Assembly: GCA_021834785.1 (NCBI GenBank)
Contig: JAKBRJ010000002.1
Coordinates: forward strand, 1 to 64,000
Origin: Microcaldota archaeon
Lineage (GTDB): Archaea; Micrarchaeota; Micrarchaeia; Micrarchaeales; Micrarchaeaceae
DNA: 64,000 nt
Direction of reading: 5' to 3'
The position numbers and the translations under genes are program-made. Within the stretch, counting starts at the first letter, position 1. Each line of letters starts with the position of its first letter. This document shows, piece after piece, positions 37,014-45,280 of this stretch. The notes below the pieces were generated by a model. That model made no database searches. It saw nothing but the letters and a program-made list of their open reading frames with translations, and was not told the origin of the DNA.

Positions 37014-38156
37014 TTATCCGGAATCCCTTACTTTTTTAAGCCCTGCATCAAACAGCTTGAAAAATCTTTCCCACGAATAATGTTTTTTGACCCTTTCAAT
37101 TCCATTCCTACCCATCCTTTCGGCTAGGTCTGCATTCCCTGCTATAAGCGCCATTTTCCTAGCCATTTCCTCCTTGCTGTTTGCAAGGAACCCTGTTTCT
37201 CTATCAATTATAGTTTCCTTAGGGCCACCTTCATTTACTGCTATTATCGGTTTTCCGCTTGCCATGGCCTCCAAAGGCACCAGCCCATAATCTTCATTGG
37301 ACGGCGTATAAAGCACAGCTGTGGATCTAGAATAAAAATCTATCAGCATTGCCTCGCTTACACTCTTTGCTACTATTACGTTTCCCGTTTCTGCAGCGAG
37401 CTTCATCACCCTAAGGTAATATTCATAATAAAATTTATCCTTAGAAATGTCGCCCAATATGATAAGCCTGTAATTACTGAATTTCTTGTTTTTCCTGAAT
37501 ATCCTAAATGCCTCAATGGCATAGTCCTGTCTTTTGTTGGGCGATATTCTTGACGGGTAAAAGAAATACCCCTCATCACCCTTATTTTTATATTTGTCAT
37601 AGTCCACCCCTCCGGGAAGCACCTTTGCATCATCCCTCTCAAGATATTTTGATATCCTGCCCTTGGTGTTTCTGCTGTTGGCGAAAATAAGCTCTATGTC
37701 CTTAGTCACATTCCTGTCTATGCGCCTGACAATCCTGGCACCTGCTGCATATACTGGCCTCTTCATTGGGTTCCTCAGTGACATTCTGTAGCTGTAAAGG
37801 TCATACACCTCCCTCAAAGGCGTATGGCAGTACCACAATACTCTGTCGTTGTGCTTTCTTATCCAGTTGCTTGGGGATATGTGCGCATTTATAACATCGT
37901 AGTCCTCTTCAACTTTGAAATTGTAGAAGCCCATGCCGTAATCCAACCCCTGGGTAAGCCTTCCATACGGCAGCATCCTTCCGAACGTGCCTCGCCCTAT
38001 AACCTTTATGTCAATGTCCTTGAACCCTTCGAATGTGCTTTCCTCAGCATATTCTGGCGTGTATATGATGGCGCCATAATGCTGAGCTATCTTAAGTATG
38101 ACGCGTTCCGCACCTCCCTTAAGGGTAAGATTTGCCTGTGCGATAACCAGTTTCAA
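37014..38156 (-). CDS. GT4-family glycosyltransferase
   Basis: About 380 residues, GT-B fold. N-terminal GGAERVILKIA and HTPLREVYDLY, then FYPSRISPNKRQDYAIEA and the C-terminal nucleotide-sugar site with SNEDYGLVPLEAMASGKP, followed by NEGGPKE. These are retaining glycosyltransferase 4 features. It probably builds cell-envelope or glycoprotein sugars. TTG start follows GGTG at 5 nt. Convergent with the half-TBP gene. Confidence 0.85.
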   Translation of the reverse strand: MKLVIAQANLTLKGGAERVILKIAQHYGAIIYTPEYAEESTFEGFKDIDIKVIGRGTFGRMLPYGRLTQGLDYGMGFYNFKVEEDYDVINAHISPSNWIRKHNDRVLWYCHTPLREVYDLYSYRMSLRNPMKRPVYAAGARIVRRIDRNVTKDIELIFANSRNTKGRISKYLERDDAKVLPGGVDYDKYKNKGDEGYFFYPSRISPNKRQDYAIEAFRIFRKNKKFSNYRLIILGDISKDKFYYEYYLRVMKLAAETGNVIVAKSVSEAMLIDFYSRSTAVLYTPSNEDYGLVPLEAMASGKPIIAVNEGGPKETIIDRETGFLANSKEEMARKMALIAGNADLAERMGRNGIERVKKHYSWERFFKLFDAGLKKVRDSG

Positions 38157-38219
38157 TGCAACACCCTAAATAAATCTCTTAAAGGATTAAAATGATTATG
38201 CTATTTATATTGTTATACG

Positions 38220-38272
38220 GCAGCGCAAGTTTCCAAATTGCAGCGGCAAAGCCGCGCACTGCAATCTGCTGC
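38220..38272 (+). ncRNA. Candidate structured small RNA
   Basis: A TATA-like sequence (CTATTTATATT near 38203) precedes a region that folds: outer helix GCAGC/GCTGC (38220-38224 with 38268-38272) and inner helix ATTGCAG/CTGCAAT (38237-38265) with a CGGC-AAA-GCCG tip. There is no ORF. A second TATA-like site near 38300 would serve SRP54, so this region may be separately transcribed. Similarity to H/ACA guide RNA is weak: no ACA is seen at the required place. Confidence 0.35.
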
Positions 38273-38332
38273 ATGAATCATCAATTCAAAACAAATAAAT
38301 AATAAAAAGTAGATAGCTCTATACTGGTTTTC

Positions 38333-39628
38333 ATGGATTTGGGCGAAGGCCTTAGACAAGCACTTGCGAAGCTGTCAAGGGCAACTATAATAGACGCTAA
38401 GACTATAAAAGAGTTCAACAAGGAGCTCCAGAAGACGCTTTTGTCTTCAGACGTAGAGGTAAGCCTAGTCTTCAAGCTCACAAAAGCGATAGAAGACAAG
38501 GCGCTCAAGAGCCGCCCGCCTGCTGGCCTGGACCCAAGAGAATATATAACAAACATAGTCTATGATGAGCTTGTAAGCTTAATGGGGCCAACATACGCGC
38601 CGAAAATGGGCAGGCAAAAGATACTTCTGGCTGGGCTATATGGCTCGGGCAAGACGACCACAGCAGCAAAGCTTGCCAAATACTACCAAGATCGTGGCTT
38701 CAGTGCAGGTGTCATATGCTGCGATGTAGTCCGCCCTGCCGCATACGAGCAGCTAGAAACACTTGCAAGGCAGGCAAACATTGGTTTTTTCGGCATAAAA
38801 GGCGAGACCGACGCGGCAAAGATAGCTGAAAAGGGGATCCAAGAACTGAAAGACAAGAAGGTCATTATATGCGATACCAGCGGAAGAAATGCTCTTGATT
38901 CGCAGCTCATAAACGAGTTGAAAGCAGTAAATAAGGCTTTCAATCCTGATGATAAAATCCTGGTCATAAGTGCGGACATCGGACAGGTTGCCGGAAGGCA
39001 GGCCCGAGAATTTGATTCTGCAATAAAACTCACTGGCGTCGTAATAACAAAAATGGACGGTTCTGGAAAAGGCGGAGGAGCCCTGAGCGCTACCAATGCT
39101 GCAAAATCTAAGGTGCTGTTCATAGGCGTCGGAGAAAAATTAAAGGATTTGGAGCCATACGATTCTGACAGATTCATAGAAGAGCTTCTCGGCATACCTA
39201 ATATATCAAAACTTGTTGAGCATGTGCAGAACGCAATAGCTGAATCTGACATAAAGCAGGAAGAAGTAGACATAGACAAGTTTAATTTCGAAAGCTTTTA
39301 TGCCCAGCTGAAAACCTTAAATAAGGTCGGACCGCTAAAAAATGTTTTTGGCATGATGGGCGCCCCAGATGTGCCTAAAGACATGCTTGAAAAAAGCGAA
39401 GGAAAATTGCAAAAATACAAGGTCATAATAGCTTCAATGACTCCGCAAGAGCGTTCTAACGAAAGGCTTATACACGATGCCAAAAGGATAAAAAGAATCG
39501 CTATGGGCAGCGGCACTACGGAGAAGGATGTGCACGAATTGCTGTCGGATTTCAATAAGATGAAGAAATCATTCAATCTGCTAAAAAATGACAGAAATAT
39601 GAAACGATTTTTCTCAAAATTCGGCTGA
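38333..39628 (+). CDS. srp54: Signal recognition particle protein SRP54
   Basis: About 431 residues. N domain (1-90), G domain with P-loop GLYGSGKTTTAAKLAKYY (about 103-120), DTSGR, TKMDGSGKGGG motifs, then a Met-rich M domain (about 300-431; FGMMGAPDVPKDMLEKSE). It binds signal peptides and 7S RNA and delivers ribosomes to SecYE. It is close to full length. Near-leaderless start 5-10 nt after the predicted transcript start. Confidence 0.96.
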   Translation: MDLGEGLRQALAKLSRATIIDAKTIKEFNKELQKTLLSSDVEVSLVFKLTKAIEDKALKSRPPAGLDPREYITNIVYDELVSLMGPTYAPKMGRQKILLAGLYGSGKTTTAAKLAKYYQDRGFSAGVICCDVVRPAAYEQLETLARQANIGFFGIKGETDAAKIAEKGIQELKDKKVIICDTSGRNALDSQLINELKAVNKAFNPDDKILVISADIGQVAGRQAREFDSAIKLTGVVITKMDGSGKGGGALSATNAAKSKVLFIGVGEKLKDLEPYDSDRFIEELLGIPNISKLVEHVQNAIAESDIKQEEVDIDKFNFESFYAQLKTLNKVGPLKNVFGMMGAPDVPKDMLEKSEGKLQKYKVIIASMTPQERSNERLIHDAKRIKRIAMGSGTTEKDVHELLSDFNKMKKSFNLLKNDRNMKRFFSKFG

Positions 39629-39649
39629 GATGGTAAATAATAAGCCATC

Positions 39650-39695
39650 TATCAAACAAAACAAAAAGAACACAAAAATAAAAAACAAATCAATG
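39650..39695 (-). terminator. T-rich terminator of the Lys-rich gene
   Basis: On the minus strand, ATTTGTTTTTTATTTTTGTG and more T runs directly follow the 29-residue gene. Confidence 0.45.
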
Positions 39696-39709
39696 GGCTA
39701 ATACCCAAA

Positions 39710-39799
39710 CTATCTCTTCTTTGCCTTTTTCTTAGAGCCCTTTTTAGCGCTCTTTGCGCTTTTTTTCGTGCTCTTTTTTACTTTTTTCTTGGCTGCCAT
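39710..39799 (-). CDS. 29-residue lysine-rich basic protein
   Basis: ATG GCA GCC AAG AAA ... TAG gives 29 residues: begins MAAKKKVKKSTKKSAK and ends KGSKKKAKKR, with nearly half lysine. It is unstructured and resembles a histone H1-like or nucleoid-associated tail. Minus-strand TATA box GTTTATATAC near 39849, predicted transcript start near 39823 and a leader of about 22 nt support expression. A nucleic-acid-binding role is inferred from charge alone. Too short for usual gene finding. Confidence 0.6.
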   Translation of the reverse strand: MAAKKKVKKSTKKSAKSAKKGSKKKAKKR

Positions 39800-39940
39800 T
39801 TGCTCACTTTTTCAGCAACATTTTTGTATGTTAACAGGTAAAGTATATAAACATAAATATGTTATGCATTACACCTGCATCTATATAACTTTACTAAAGT
39901 ACTAAATTATATACATAAATATATGCATCACCGGGATCGA

Positions 39941-41044
39941 ATGGCGAACAAGGAATATCTTGAAGGAAGGCTCAAAGAATTGGAGGAGGAGCTTTCCAAA
40001 ACCAAGGACAACAAGGCAACAAACAAGCATCTCGCAAAGCTCAGGTCCAAGGTTGCGACGGTCAAAAAAGAGGTCATAAACGCAAGCAAACGGGTTCATG
40101 GAAGCGGATTTTTCGTAAAAAAGACCGGGGATGCAACAGTAACGCTACTTGGATTCCCAAGTGCAGGCAAATCTTCGATATTGAACGCGCTTACCAACGC
40201 AAATTCTAAGACTGCGCAATATGCATTTACGACGACAGATATAATACCAGGCATTATGGTATATCGCGATGCGCATATTCAGATATTGGACATGCCCGGA
40301 CTGATTGCGGGTGCCCATAAGGGCTTGGGCGGCGGTTCAAGTGTCATAGCGCAGATGCGCGTATCCGACCTCGTTATATTCGTGATAGACATCACAAATC
40401 TCGGCCAGATAGACACCATACTGGACGAACTTTTTTCATTGAACATATACATAAACAAGAAAAAGCCGAACATTCAAGTAAGGCAGAATCGGGACGGGCA
40501 TGGCATACTGCTAGAAGTAAACAAATCAAAGATGTCATATGATGATATAAAGATTGTCCTTAACGGTTTCGGGATATTCAATGCAAATGTAAGAATATGG
40601 GATCCAGTTGAAGAAGATGAATTCATATCATTCATATCCAACAAGTCGCTTTACCTAAATGCGATAATGGTGCTCAACAAGATAGACATGGCCCCGGATT
40701 TTCAGAAGGTTGCGGACCAAATATCCTTTAGGTACAAGATGGAGGCAATCCCGATAAGCGCATTAAATATGGATAATCTAGAATCATTGAGGGCAAAGAT
40801 ATACGGCAATCTAAGCATAATGCGCGTTTACTTAAAGCCAAGGCTGGACAAGATCGGACAGCCCATAACAACAAAATCAGGCATCACTGTGGGCAATCTG
40901 GCAAAACGGCTGCACACTGAGATATCAAGCGAACTAAAATGTGCATATGTGAACGGCAGAAGTGTAAAGTTTGCCAATCAAAGGGTTGGCATAGAGCATG
41001 TACTCAAGGATGGGGATTCCATCACATTTATAAAAATAAAATGA
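39941..41044 (+). CDS. DRG family GTPase with TGS domain
   Basis: About 367 residues. N-terminal coiled region (LEGRLKELEEELSK), Obg/DRG G1 GFPSAGKSS, G3 DMPG, G4 NKID and a C-terminal TGS domain (about 290-367). DRG proteins bind translation factors or ribosomes. ATG 39941 sits about 30 nt after a TATA box (TATATACATAAAT), so it is preferred over 39923. Overlaps the next gene by 4 nt. Confidence 0.93.
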   Translation: MANKEYLEGRLKELEEELSKTKDNKATNKHLAKLRSKVATVKKEVINASKRVHGSGFFVKKTGDATVTLLGFPSAGKSSILNALTNANSKTAQYAFTTTDIIPGIMVYRDAHIQILDMPGLIAGAHKGLGGGSSVIAQMRVSDLVIFVIDITNLGQIDTILDELFSLNIYINKKKPNIQVRQNRDGHGILLEVNKSKMSYDDIKIVLNGFGIFNANVRIWDPVEEDEFISFISNKSLYLNAIMVLNKIDMAPDFQKVADQISFRYKMEAIPISALNMDNLESLRAKIYGNLSIMRVYLKPRLDKIGQPITTKSGITVGNLAKRLHTEISSELKCAYVNGRSVKFANQRVGIEHVLKDGDSITFIKIK

Positions 41045-41520
41045 GTAAAGACGGATGGTTAGCATTTGTGGTCCATATGGCAATAAAATACTGGGAATTT
41101 GAAGACGCACCGCTGAAGGATAAGATAAGGTCGCCAAAAATAAAGGAAATTGCAAAGATATTCTTTGAGAATGAAACCGAAGCATACAGGTTCGGCAAAC
41201 TTATTTTAGCAGTAAAGAAAAGCGGCAAACTAAGGCTAAAAGACATACCTGAAGGGATACCGATTGCAACTGCAAAGCGATACCTTGATTACGCTGTGCA
41301 GATAGGTCTGATAAAGCATGAAGCCAACGCATACGAGCTCACGGATAGGTATTCCCGCCCATTTAGGAATATAGCTACGTACATAAAAGCATGGATGGAC
41401 AGCGATGCCGAAGAAGACCTAGAAATCGAATTTGCGAATGCGCGAACTGAAAAGCAGAAGAGGCGCGGCGGCAGGACGCAGTCAAATGCAGTTCCAGAGC
41501 ATGCAGTGTCCGAATTATGA
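41041..41520 (+). CDS. Predicted winged-helix protein
   Basis: About 159 residues with an apparent helix-turn-helix in LRLKDIPEGIPIATAKRYLD, then a wing-like YAVQIGLIKHEANAYELTD. The tail is acidic then basic (KQKRRGGRTQ). It overlaps the DRG gene by ATGA and so is translationally coupled with it. Ligand and targets unknown; it could also be a ribosome-associated factor. Confidence 0.6.
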   Translation: MSKDGWLAFVVHMAIKYWEFEDAPLKDKIRSPKIKEIAKIFFENETEAYRFGKLILAVKKSGKLRLKDIPEGIPIATAKRYLDYAVQIGLIKHEANAYELTDRYSRPFRNIATYIKAWMDSDAEEDLEIEFANARTEKQKRRGGRTQSNAVPEHAVSEL

Positions 41521-41581
41521 TTTGATGCAGTAATTGCAACACTTGTTGTGTTCTCATCTACTGCGGCTGTGTTTACATTAT

Positions 41582-42139
41582 TCACTTGCCATTAATTCTT
41601 TTAGTCCATTTCACAAGCGCGTCTACCATTTCTGCAATGCGTTTTTTTGTTTCTTCATCAACGACCTTACCATTCTCTATCTTTTTATGTGCATCTGTAA
41701 CAAACATCTGCGGTTTCTCTAACGGATGCATGTTTAGGAATGCAGCTATTTCCCTGAAATGATATTGTGCAACCGCTGTGCCTATGCTTCCTCCGGTTGC
41801 GCCGAATGTAGCTACTGGTTTGTCATCGAACGAATTGTCGCCGTACGGTCTTGAAGCCCAGTCTATTGCATTCTTCAAAACACCTGGGAGCGACCTGTTG
41901 TATTCAGGTATTGCTATAAGGAGTGCATCTGCGGACCGGATACTTTCTTTGAATGCCTTTACCTTGGCCGGCGCATCTTTTTCAAGATCCTGATTGTATA
42001 GAGGTATGCCCTCCAAGCCGAATATCTCTATTGTAACGCCTTCCTTTTGCAGCCCTGCCGCTTCTTTTATTAAAGCTTCGTTGTATGAGTTCTTCCTTAA
42101 GCTGCCTGCAAATGCTAGTATCTTGATATTGTTGGCCAT
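41582..42139 (-). CDS. NADPH-dependent FMN reductase family flavoprotein
   Basis: About 185 residues, flavodoxin-like fold. AFAGSLRKNSYNEALIKE (phosphate loop), PEYNRSLPGVLKNAIDWASR and the TFGATGGSIGTAVAQYH block are the family motifs. It transfers electrons from NAD(P)H via FMN to quinones or other acceptors. GGTG precedes ATG 42139 by 6 nt; the longer frame (from 42184) would run into the tRNA gene. Confidence 0.9.
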   Translation of the reverse strand: MANNIKILAFAGSLRKNSYNEALIKEAAGLQKEGVTIEIFGLEGIPLYNQDLEKDAPAKVKAFKESIRSADALLIAIPEYNRSLPGVLKNAIDWASRPYGDNSFDDKPVATFGATGGSIGTAVAQYHFREIAAFLNMHPLEKPQMFVTDAHKKIENGKVVDEETKKRIAEMVDALVKWTKRINGK

Positions 42140-42163
42140 TAGATTCACCTTAAGCATAAATAG

Positions 42164-42270
42164 CGGGCCCGGCGGGATTTTCACAAAGCAGTAAATATGT
42201 GTACCCTATTTTGAACCCGCGACCATCAGCTTAGAAGGCTGTTGCTCTGTCCAAGCTGAGCTACGGGCCC
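42164..42270 (-). tRNA. tRNA-Arg(UCU) with an intron in the T-loop
   Basis: Acceptor GGGCCCG/CGGGCCC, D-stem GCTC/GAGC, anticodon loop CTTCTAA (UCU), T-stem GCGGG/CCCGC and discriminator G. A 32-nt intron separates TTCAAA from T in the T loop; after splicing the loop is the standard TTCAAAT. The anticodon stem has one mismatch (A27-A43). Spliced length 75 nt. Confidence 0.92.
42178..42209 (-). other. Non-canonical 59/60 intron of tRNA-Arg
   Basis: Bulge-helix-bulge: TTCA pairs with TGAA between 3-nt bulges AAA and AAT, flanked by the T-stem on one side and intron pairing on the other. Cutting after the second bulge base gives exactly TTCAAA + T. Confidence 0.85.
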
Positions 42271-43070
42271 GCATTGCGCATAAACTTAGCGGTGCTAATA
42301 TTAAAGAACCTTTTTGTATTTTCAGTTAATATGTGCGCAGCATCTTCATATCGCATGCCTTTGGCATCAGCTATAATACTTACCGCCTTGTCGACATCGG
42401 AAGGCGACGAATTTGCAGTCGGCGAATCTGTTTCCGCCATCAGGTTCCCAATCGGCACGGCTTTTATGGCAGATGTCCTGGATCCTGATTTTAAGGGTGG
42501 CACAGATATCATATAGCCGCGCCGCGCCGCTTCAATTGCATTATCTACATTGCCTTCAAAGAAATGCAGATGCACTGCATGTGCATCCTTTTCATCAAGT
42601 ATGTGCAGCACCTGTTGCATCGCATCCCTGGAATGCACGCTTATAGGCAGGTTTAGTTCATTTGAAAGGTCTATGAACGTTTCAAACAGCGCGATCTGCT
42701 TCTCAATGCCTTTAATCCCATTTGCGTGTGTAAAATCCAGGCCGATTTCGCCTATAGATTTAACGATATTCTTATTCTCCCTTATCAAGCGTATATTATA
42801 TTCTATCTCATCGTCGCCTATATTCTCTGCGTAATCGGGGTGTATGCCCAATGCGGGGAATACATGCCTGCCATCAGATACCTCAAGTGTCTTAAGGTTT
42901 GATTTGGTATCTATTCCATTGCTTATCATGGTTGCCACTCCCCCAGCAACTGCGTCAGCTATCGCGCTGCCATCAAAGGCATATAGATGGCAATGCGCAT
43001 CTGCCAACTCGATCAATGTTTTATATTTTGATTCATCTTCAGAAGTAATCTGTTTCGCGATTGCCGCCAT
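42261..43070 (-). CDS. tatD: TatD-family metal-dependent hydrolase
   Basis: About 269 residues. Metal ligands of the TatD family are visible: DAHCHLY (HxH), GEIGLD (Glu), SVHSRD (His), HLHFFEG (His) and ETDSP (Asp). TatD proteins are DNases or nucleases acting in DNA degradation or repair. Start at 43070 follows GGTA at 5 nt; earlier in-frame codons conflict with the divergent gene. Its stop codon TAG is positions 8-10 of tRNA-Arg. Confidence 0.92.
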   Translation of the reverse strand: MAAIAKQITSEDESKYKTLIELADAHCHLYAFDGSAIADAVAGGVATMISNGIDTKSNLKTLEVSDGRHVFPALGIHPDYAENIGDDEIEYNIRLIRENKNIVKSIGEIGLDFTHANGIKGIEKQIALFETFIDLSNELNLPISVHSRDAMQQVLHILDEKDAHAVHLHFFEGNVDNAIEAARRGYMISVPPLKSGSRTSAIKAVPIGNLMAETDSPTANSSPSDVDKAVSIIADAKGMRYEDAAHILTENTKRFFNISTAKFMRNAGP

Positions 43071-43173
43071 ATAATTACCAAAGCAGTATGCAACTGAGGC
43101 ATAACCTGTAATAAATGTAATGTTAGGTAAAATATAATTATATGTGATACAAAATTTCATACAAGGTAATGCA

Positions 43174-44283
43174 GTGCGATACAAAAAAAATTCTGGAAAA
43201 TCGAAGATCCCATATAAGGGCATAAACGTCGCATTGCTTGTAATTATAATAGCATTGCTGGCAGTGGCATTCTCCGACATCAATTCATTGAATGCTAAGA
43301 TCAGCTCATTGCAAAGTAACGTGACGCTGCTCTCATCCCAGCCGGGATCTGCCGGCGCAGCTAATGGAACTTCGCTGCTTTCAATAAAAAGCTATAACAT
43401 AAATGGCAGCATGATAGTGCCAAACACATCATTGCCGGGATTTCCCGTCATAACTGCAAATGCTTCATTTGGGCAAAGGCTTACAAACATAAACAAGCCC
43501 CTCAATTCATCATATCTTTCGGTCATAAACAACGCACCTGATTCTTATTTTGAAACTGCTGGCCTCATGCTGCTCAACGGCAGCATAAACAACAATGTAG
43601 GCGTTACACCTATAAAAGTTAACCCGTTCATACTCAACGGCAAGCCGACAGTAATATACCTTGGGTCTATAACATGCGTATTCTGCGGGGAGAACAGGTG
43701 GGCAATGGCTCTTGCACTGGGAAGGTTTGGGAATTTTTCTCATTTATTCGAAGGATATAGCTCTTTCGGCGACCACGACCTGCCTACCTTGTATTGGTCC
43801 CCGTCGCACTACAACATTTCTGCGGAAGATCTTGGCAATTTTTACAGCAGCAAATATCTTAATTTCATATCTATAGACGATGCAATGCCGATAACCAGCG
43901 GCTTCCAACTCAATTCTCCTGCACTTATGCAGCAAAGGATAAATGCTACTGGCAATGTGCCGTACAAAGATGCATTTGAATTTATAGCAAGGCTGAACAA
44001 TTTCCAGGGCACTCCATATACTATATGGGGCAAATACAATGTGCCGGGCGCAGACGCGGTGGATTTTGGCAATTCTACACCAACAACGCAAAACCTTACG
44101 CTTACGTATATGACCCATAAGGATGTGTTTAACGCCCTCTCAAAGCCGAGCGATCAATTCGCATGGACTGAATATGCGGCCGCTGACATATACATAGCAA
44201 TGGCGTGTTCGTCCATCAACAATTCAGCGCCCATATGCACTCTGCCTGCGATACAGCAGATGGAGATAAAAGGAGGGTATTGA
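43174..44283 (+). CDS. DUF929 thioredoxin-like membrane-anchored protein
   Basis: About 369 residues. One N-terminal helix (about 18-40) anchors an outside domain with Asn/Ser-rich stretches. The core is VIYLGSITCVFCGENRWAM, with CVFC as a thioredoxin-type active site (C178-x-x-C181 counting from GTG 43144). Matches DUF929 (PF06053) as known in crenarchaea. Suggests thiol/disulfide exchange outside the membrane. GTG 43174 follows AAGGTA at the usual spacing. Adjacent membrane protein may supply reducing power. Confidence 0.8.
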   Translation: MRYKKNSGKSKIPYKGINVALLVIIIALLAVAFSDINSLNAKISSLQSNVTLLSSQPGSAGAANGTSLLSIKSYNINGSMIVPNTSLPGFPVITANASFGQRLTNINKPLNSSYLSVINNAPDSYFETAGLMLLNGSINNNVGVTPIKVNPFILNGKPTVIYLGSITCVFCGENRWAMALALGRFGNFSHLFEGYSSFGDHDLPTLYWSPSHYNISAEDLGNFYSSKYLNFISIDDAMPITSGFQLNSPALMQQRINATGNVPYKDAFEFIARLNNFQGTPYTIWGKYNVPGADAVDFGNSTPTTQNLTLTYMTHKDVFNALSKPSDQFAWTEYAAADIYIAMACSSINNSAPICTLPAIQQMEIKGGY

Positions 44284-44792
44284 TGAAAAAAGGTTTTTTT
44301 TCAAGCCGCGCCCATATATTGAAAAAGGTATTTACAAAGCCTGCATATATAGCAATAGCGGTAGCTGCATTCATAGCCTACTATCTTTTTTACAATTATC
44401 TGATAAGGCTGAGCAGTTATGGGATATTCATAACCACCGTACCTATGTATATGGTAGACACGCTGATAGCAACATCTGCAATTCTGCTGAGTTTGAGCGT
44501 CTTCGGAATTATGCAAAGCAGGCGAAGGCGCAAATCCATTTCTAAATCCGCTATACCTAGCAGTGCAATAAGCGTGGCTATGCCCTCCGTCGGCGGGTTG
44601 GTGGCAAGCTGTGGATGCGAAACGCCCATCCTTGGATCCATATTGTATCCGTTGGGCCTTAATTTCATAGCTGTGGGCAATGTGATATCATTCATATCTA
44701 GATATAATTTCACCCTTTTGGGGATTTTTATAGCGATAAATATGATGCTAATTTTTTATCAGTCTGGAAAAATGCCTAAAACCATCATATAG
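44283..44792 (+). CDS. Small membrane protein with Cys-Gly-Cys motif
   Basis: About 169 residues with four or five helices. A basic loop (SRRRRKSISK) precedes a conserved-looking ASCGCETPILGSILYPLG near the membrane surface. The start overlaps the DUF929 stop by one nt (TGATG), so the pair is coupled; the CGC could exchange electrons with the CVFC of DUF929, as an inference. Not recognisably VKOR or DsbB. Confidence 0.65.
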   Translation: MKKGFFSSRAHILKKVFTKPAYIAIAVAAFIAYYLFYNYLIRLSSYGIFITTVPMYMVDTLIATSAILLSLSVFGIMQSRRRRKSISKSAIPSSAISVAMPSVGGLVASCGCETPILGSILYPLGLNFIAVGNVISFISRYNFTLLGIFIAINMMLIFYQSGKMPKTII

Positions 44793-44932
44793 CCAATAAT
44801 GCCCATGCCTATTGCCCAAAGACATGAATTGGAAGGTATTTAAATTTTGCTATCGCATGTTAAACGTTCAAGAATGGGTTAAATGGTTGTTACATAAATC
44901 GGAAAAGAAAGTGTTGAATGCAAGGTGGTAAA

Positions 44933-45112
44933 ATGAATGCAATATCCAAAATGATAATGCACTACAAGAGAGCAAAGAGGGAACAGAAATTAGCCAGCGA
45001 TCCAAATAATGACAGGAAATTCATAGTAATAAAGGACAGCCCGTATTCATGGCATATGGAATGGCTTGACGAATACGAAGCGTCTCAGAAAGAAGCAGAA
45101 TCGCATAACTGA
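44933..45112 (+). CDS. 59-residue basic helical protein
   Basis: Unrecognised small protein: MNAISKMIMHYKRAKREQ is basic and helical; the second half is SPYSWHMEWLDEYEAS, mixed acidic and aromatic. ATG follows AAGGTGG by the usual spacing. No membrane segment. Confidence 0.55.
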   Translation: MNAISKMIMHYKRAKREQKLASDPNNDRKFIVIKDSPYSWHMEWLDEYEASQKEAESHN

Positions 45113-45280
45113 TTTTAAGCTGGCATTTTCCAAGGCGTCAGAAGCAGAAGATAAAGCGGCGTAATTCCCTGCCTGAAAGCAGGAGTCTCACTTAGGTCCG
45201 AATACCTTGATATAATTGCACTACTGATAAAACATATCAACTTTTTTAGATTTGTAGCATATAATATATTTGGTGTAATG

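Noticed and set aside
42140..42184. Longer start for the FMN reductase
   Set aside because: It overlaps the 3' part of tRNA-Arg, and GGTG precedes ATG 42139.
42195..42270. Truncated tRNA-Arg pseudogene
   Set aside because: The missing 3' half is present after a 32-nt bulge-helix-bulge intron.
43071..43283. Longer N-terminus of TatD
   Set aside because: It overlaps the divergent DUF929 gene and has no TatD motif; GGTA-N5-ATG at 43070 fits.
45168..45183. Hairpin CCTGC/GCAGG as terminator or sRNA
   Set aside because: Only 5 bp, no following T tract, no promoter.
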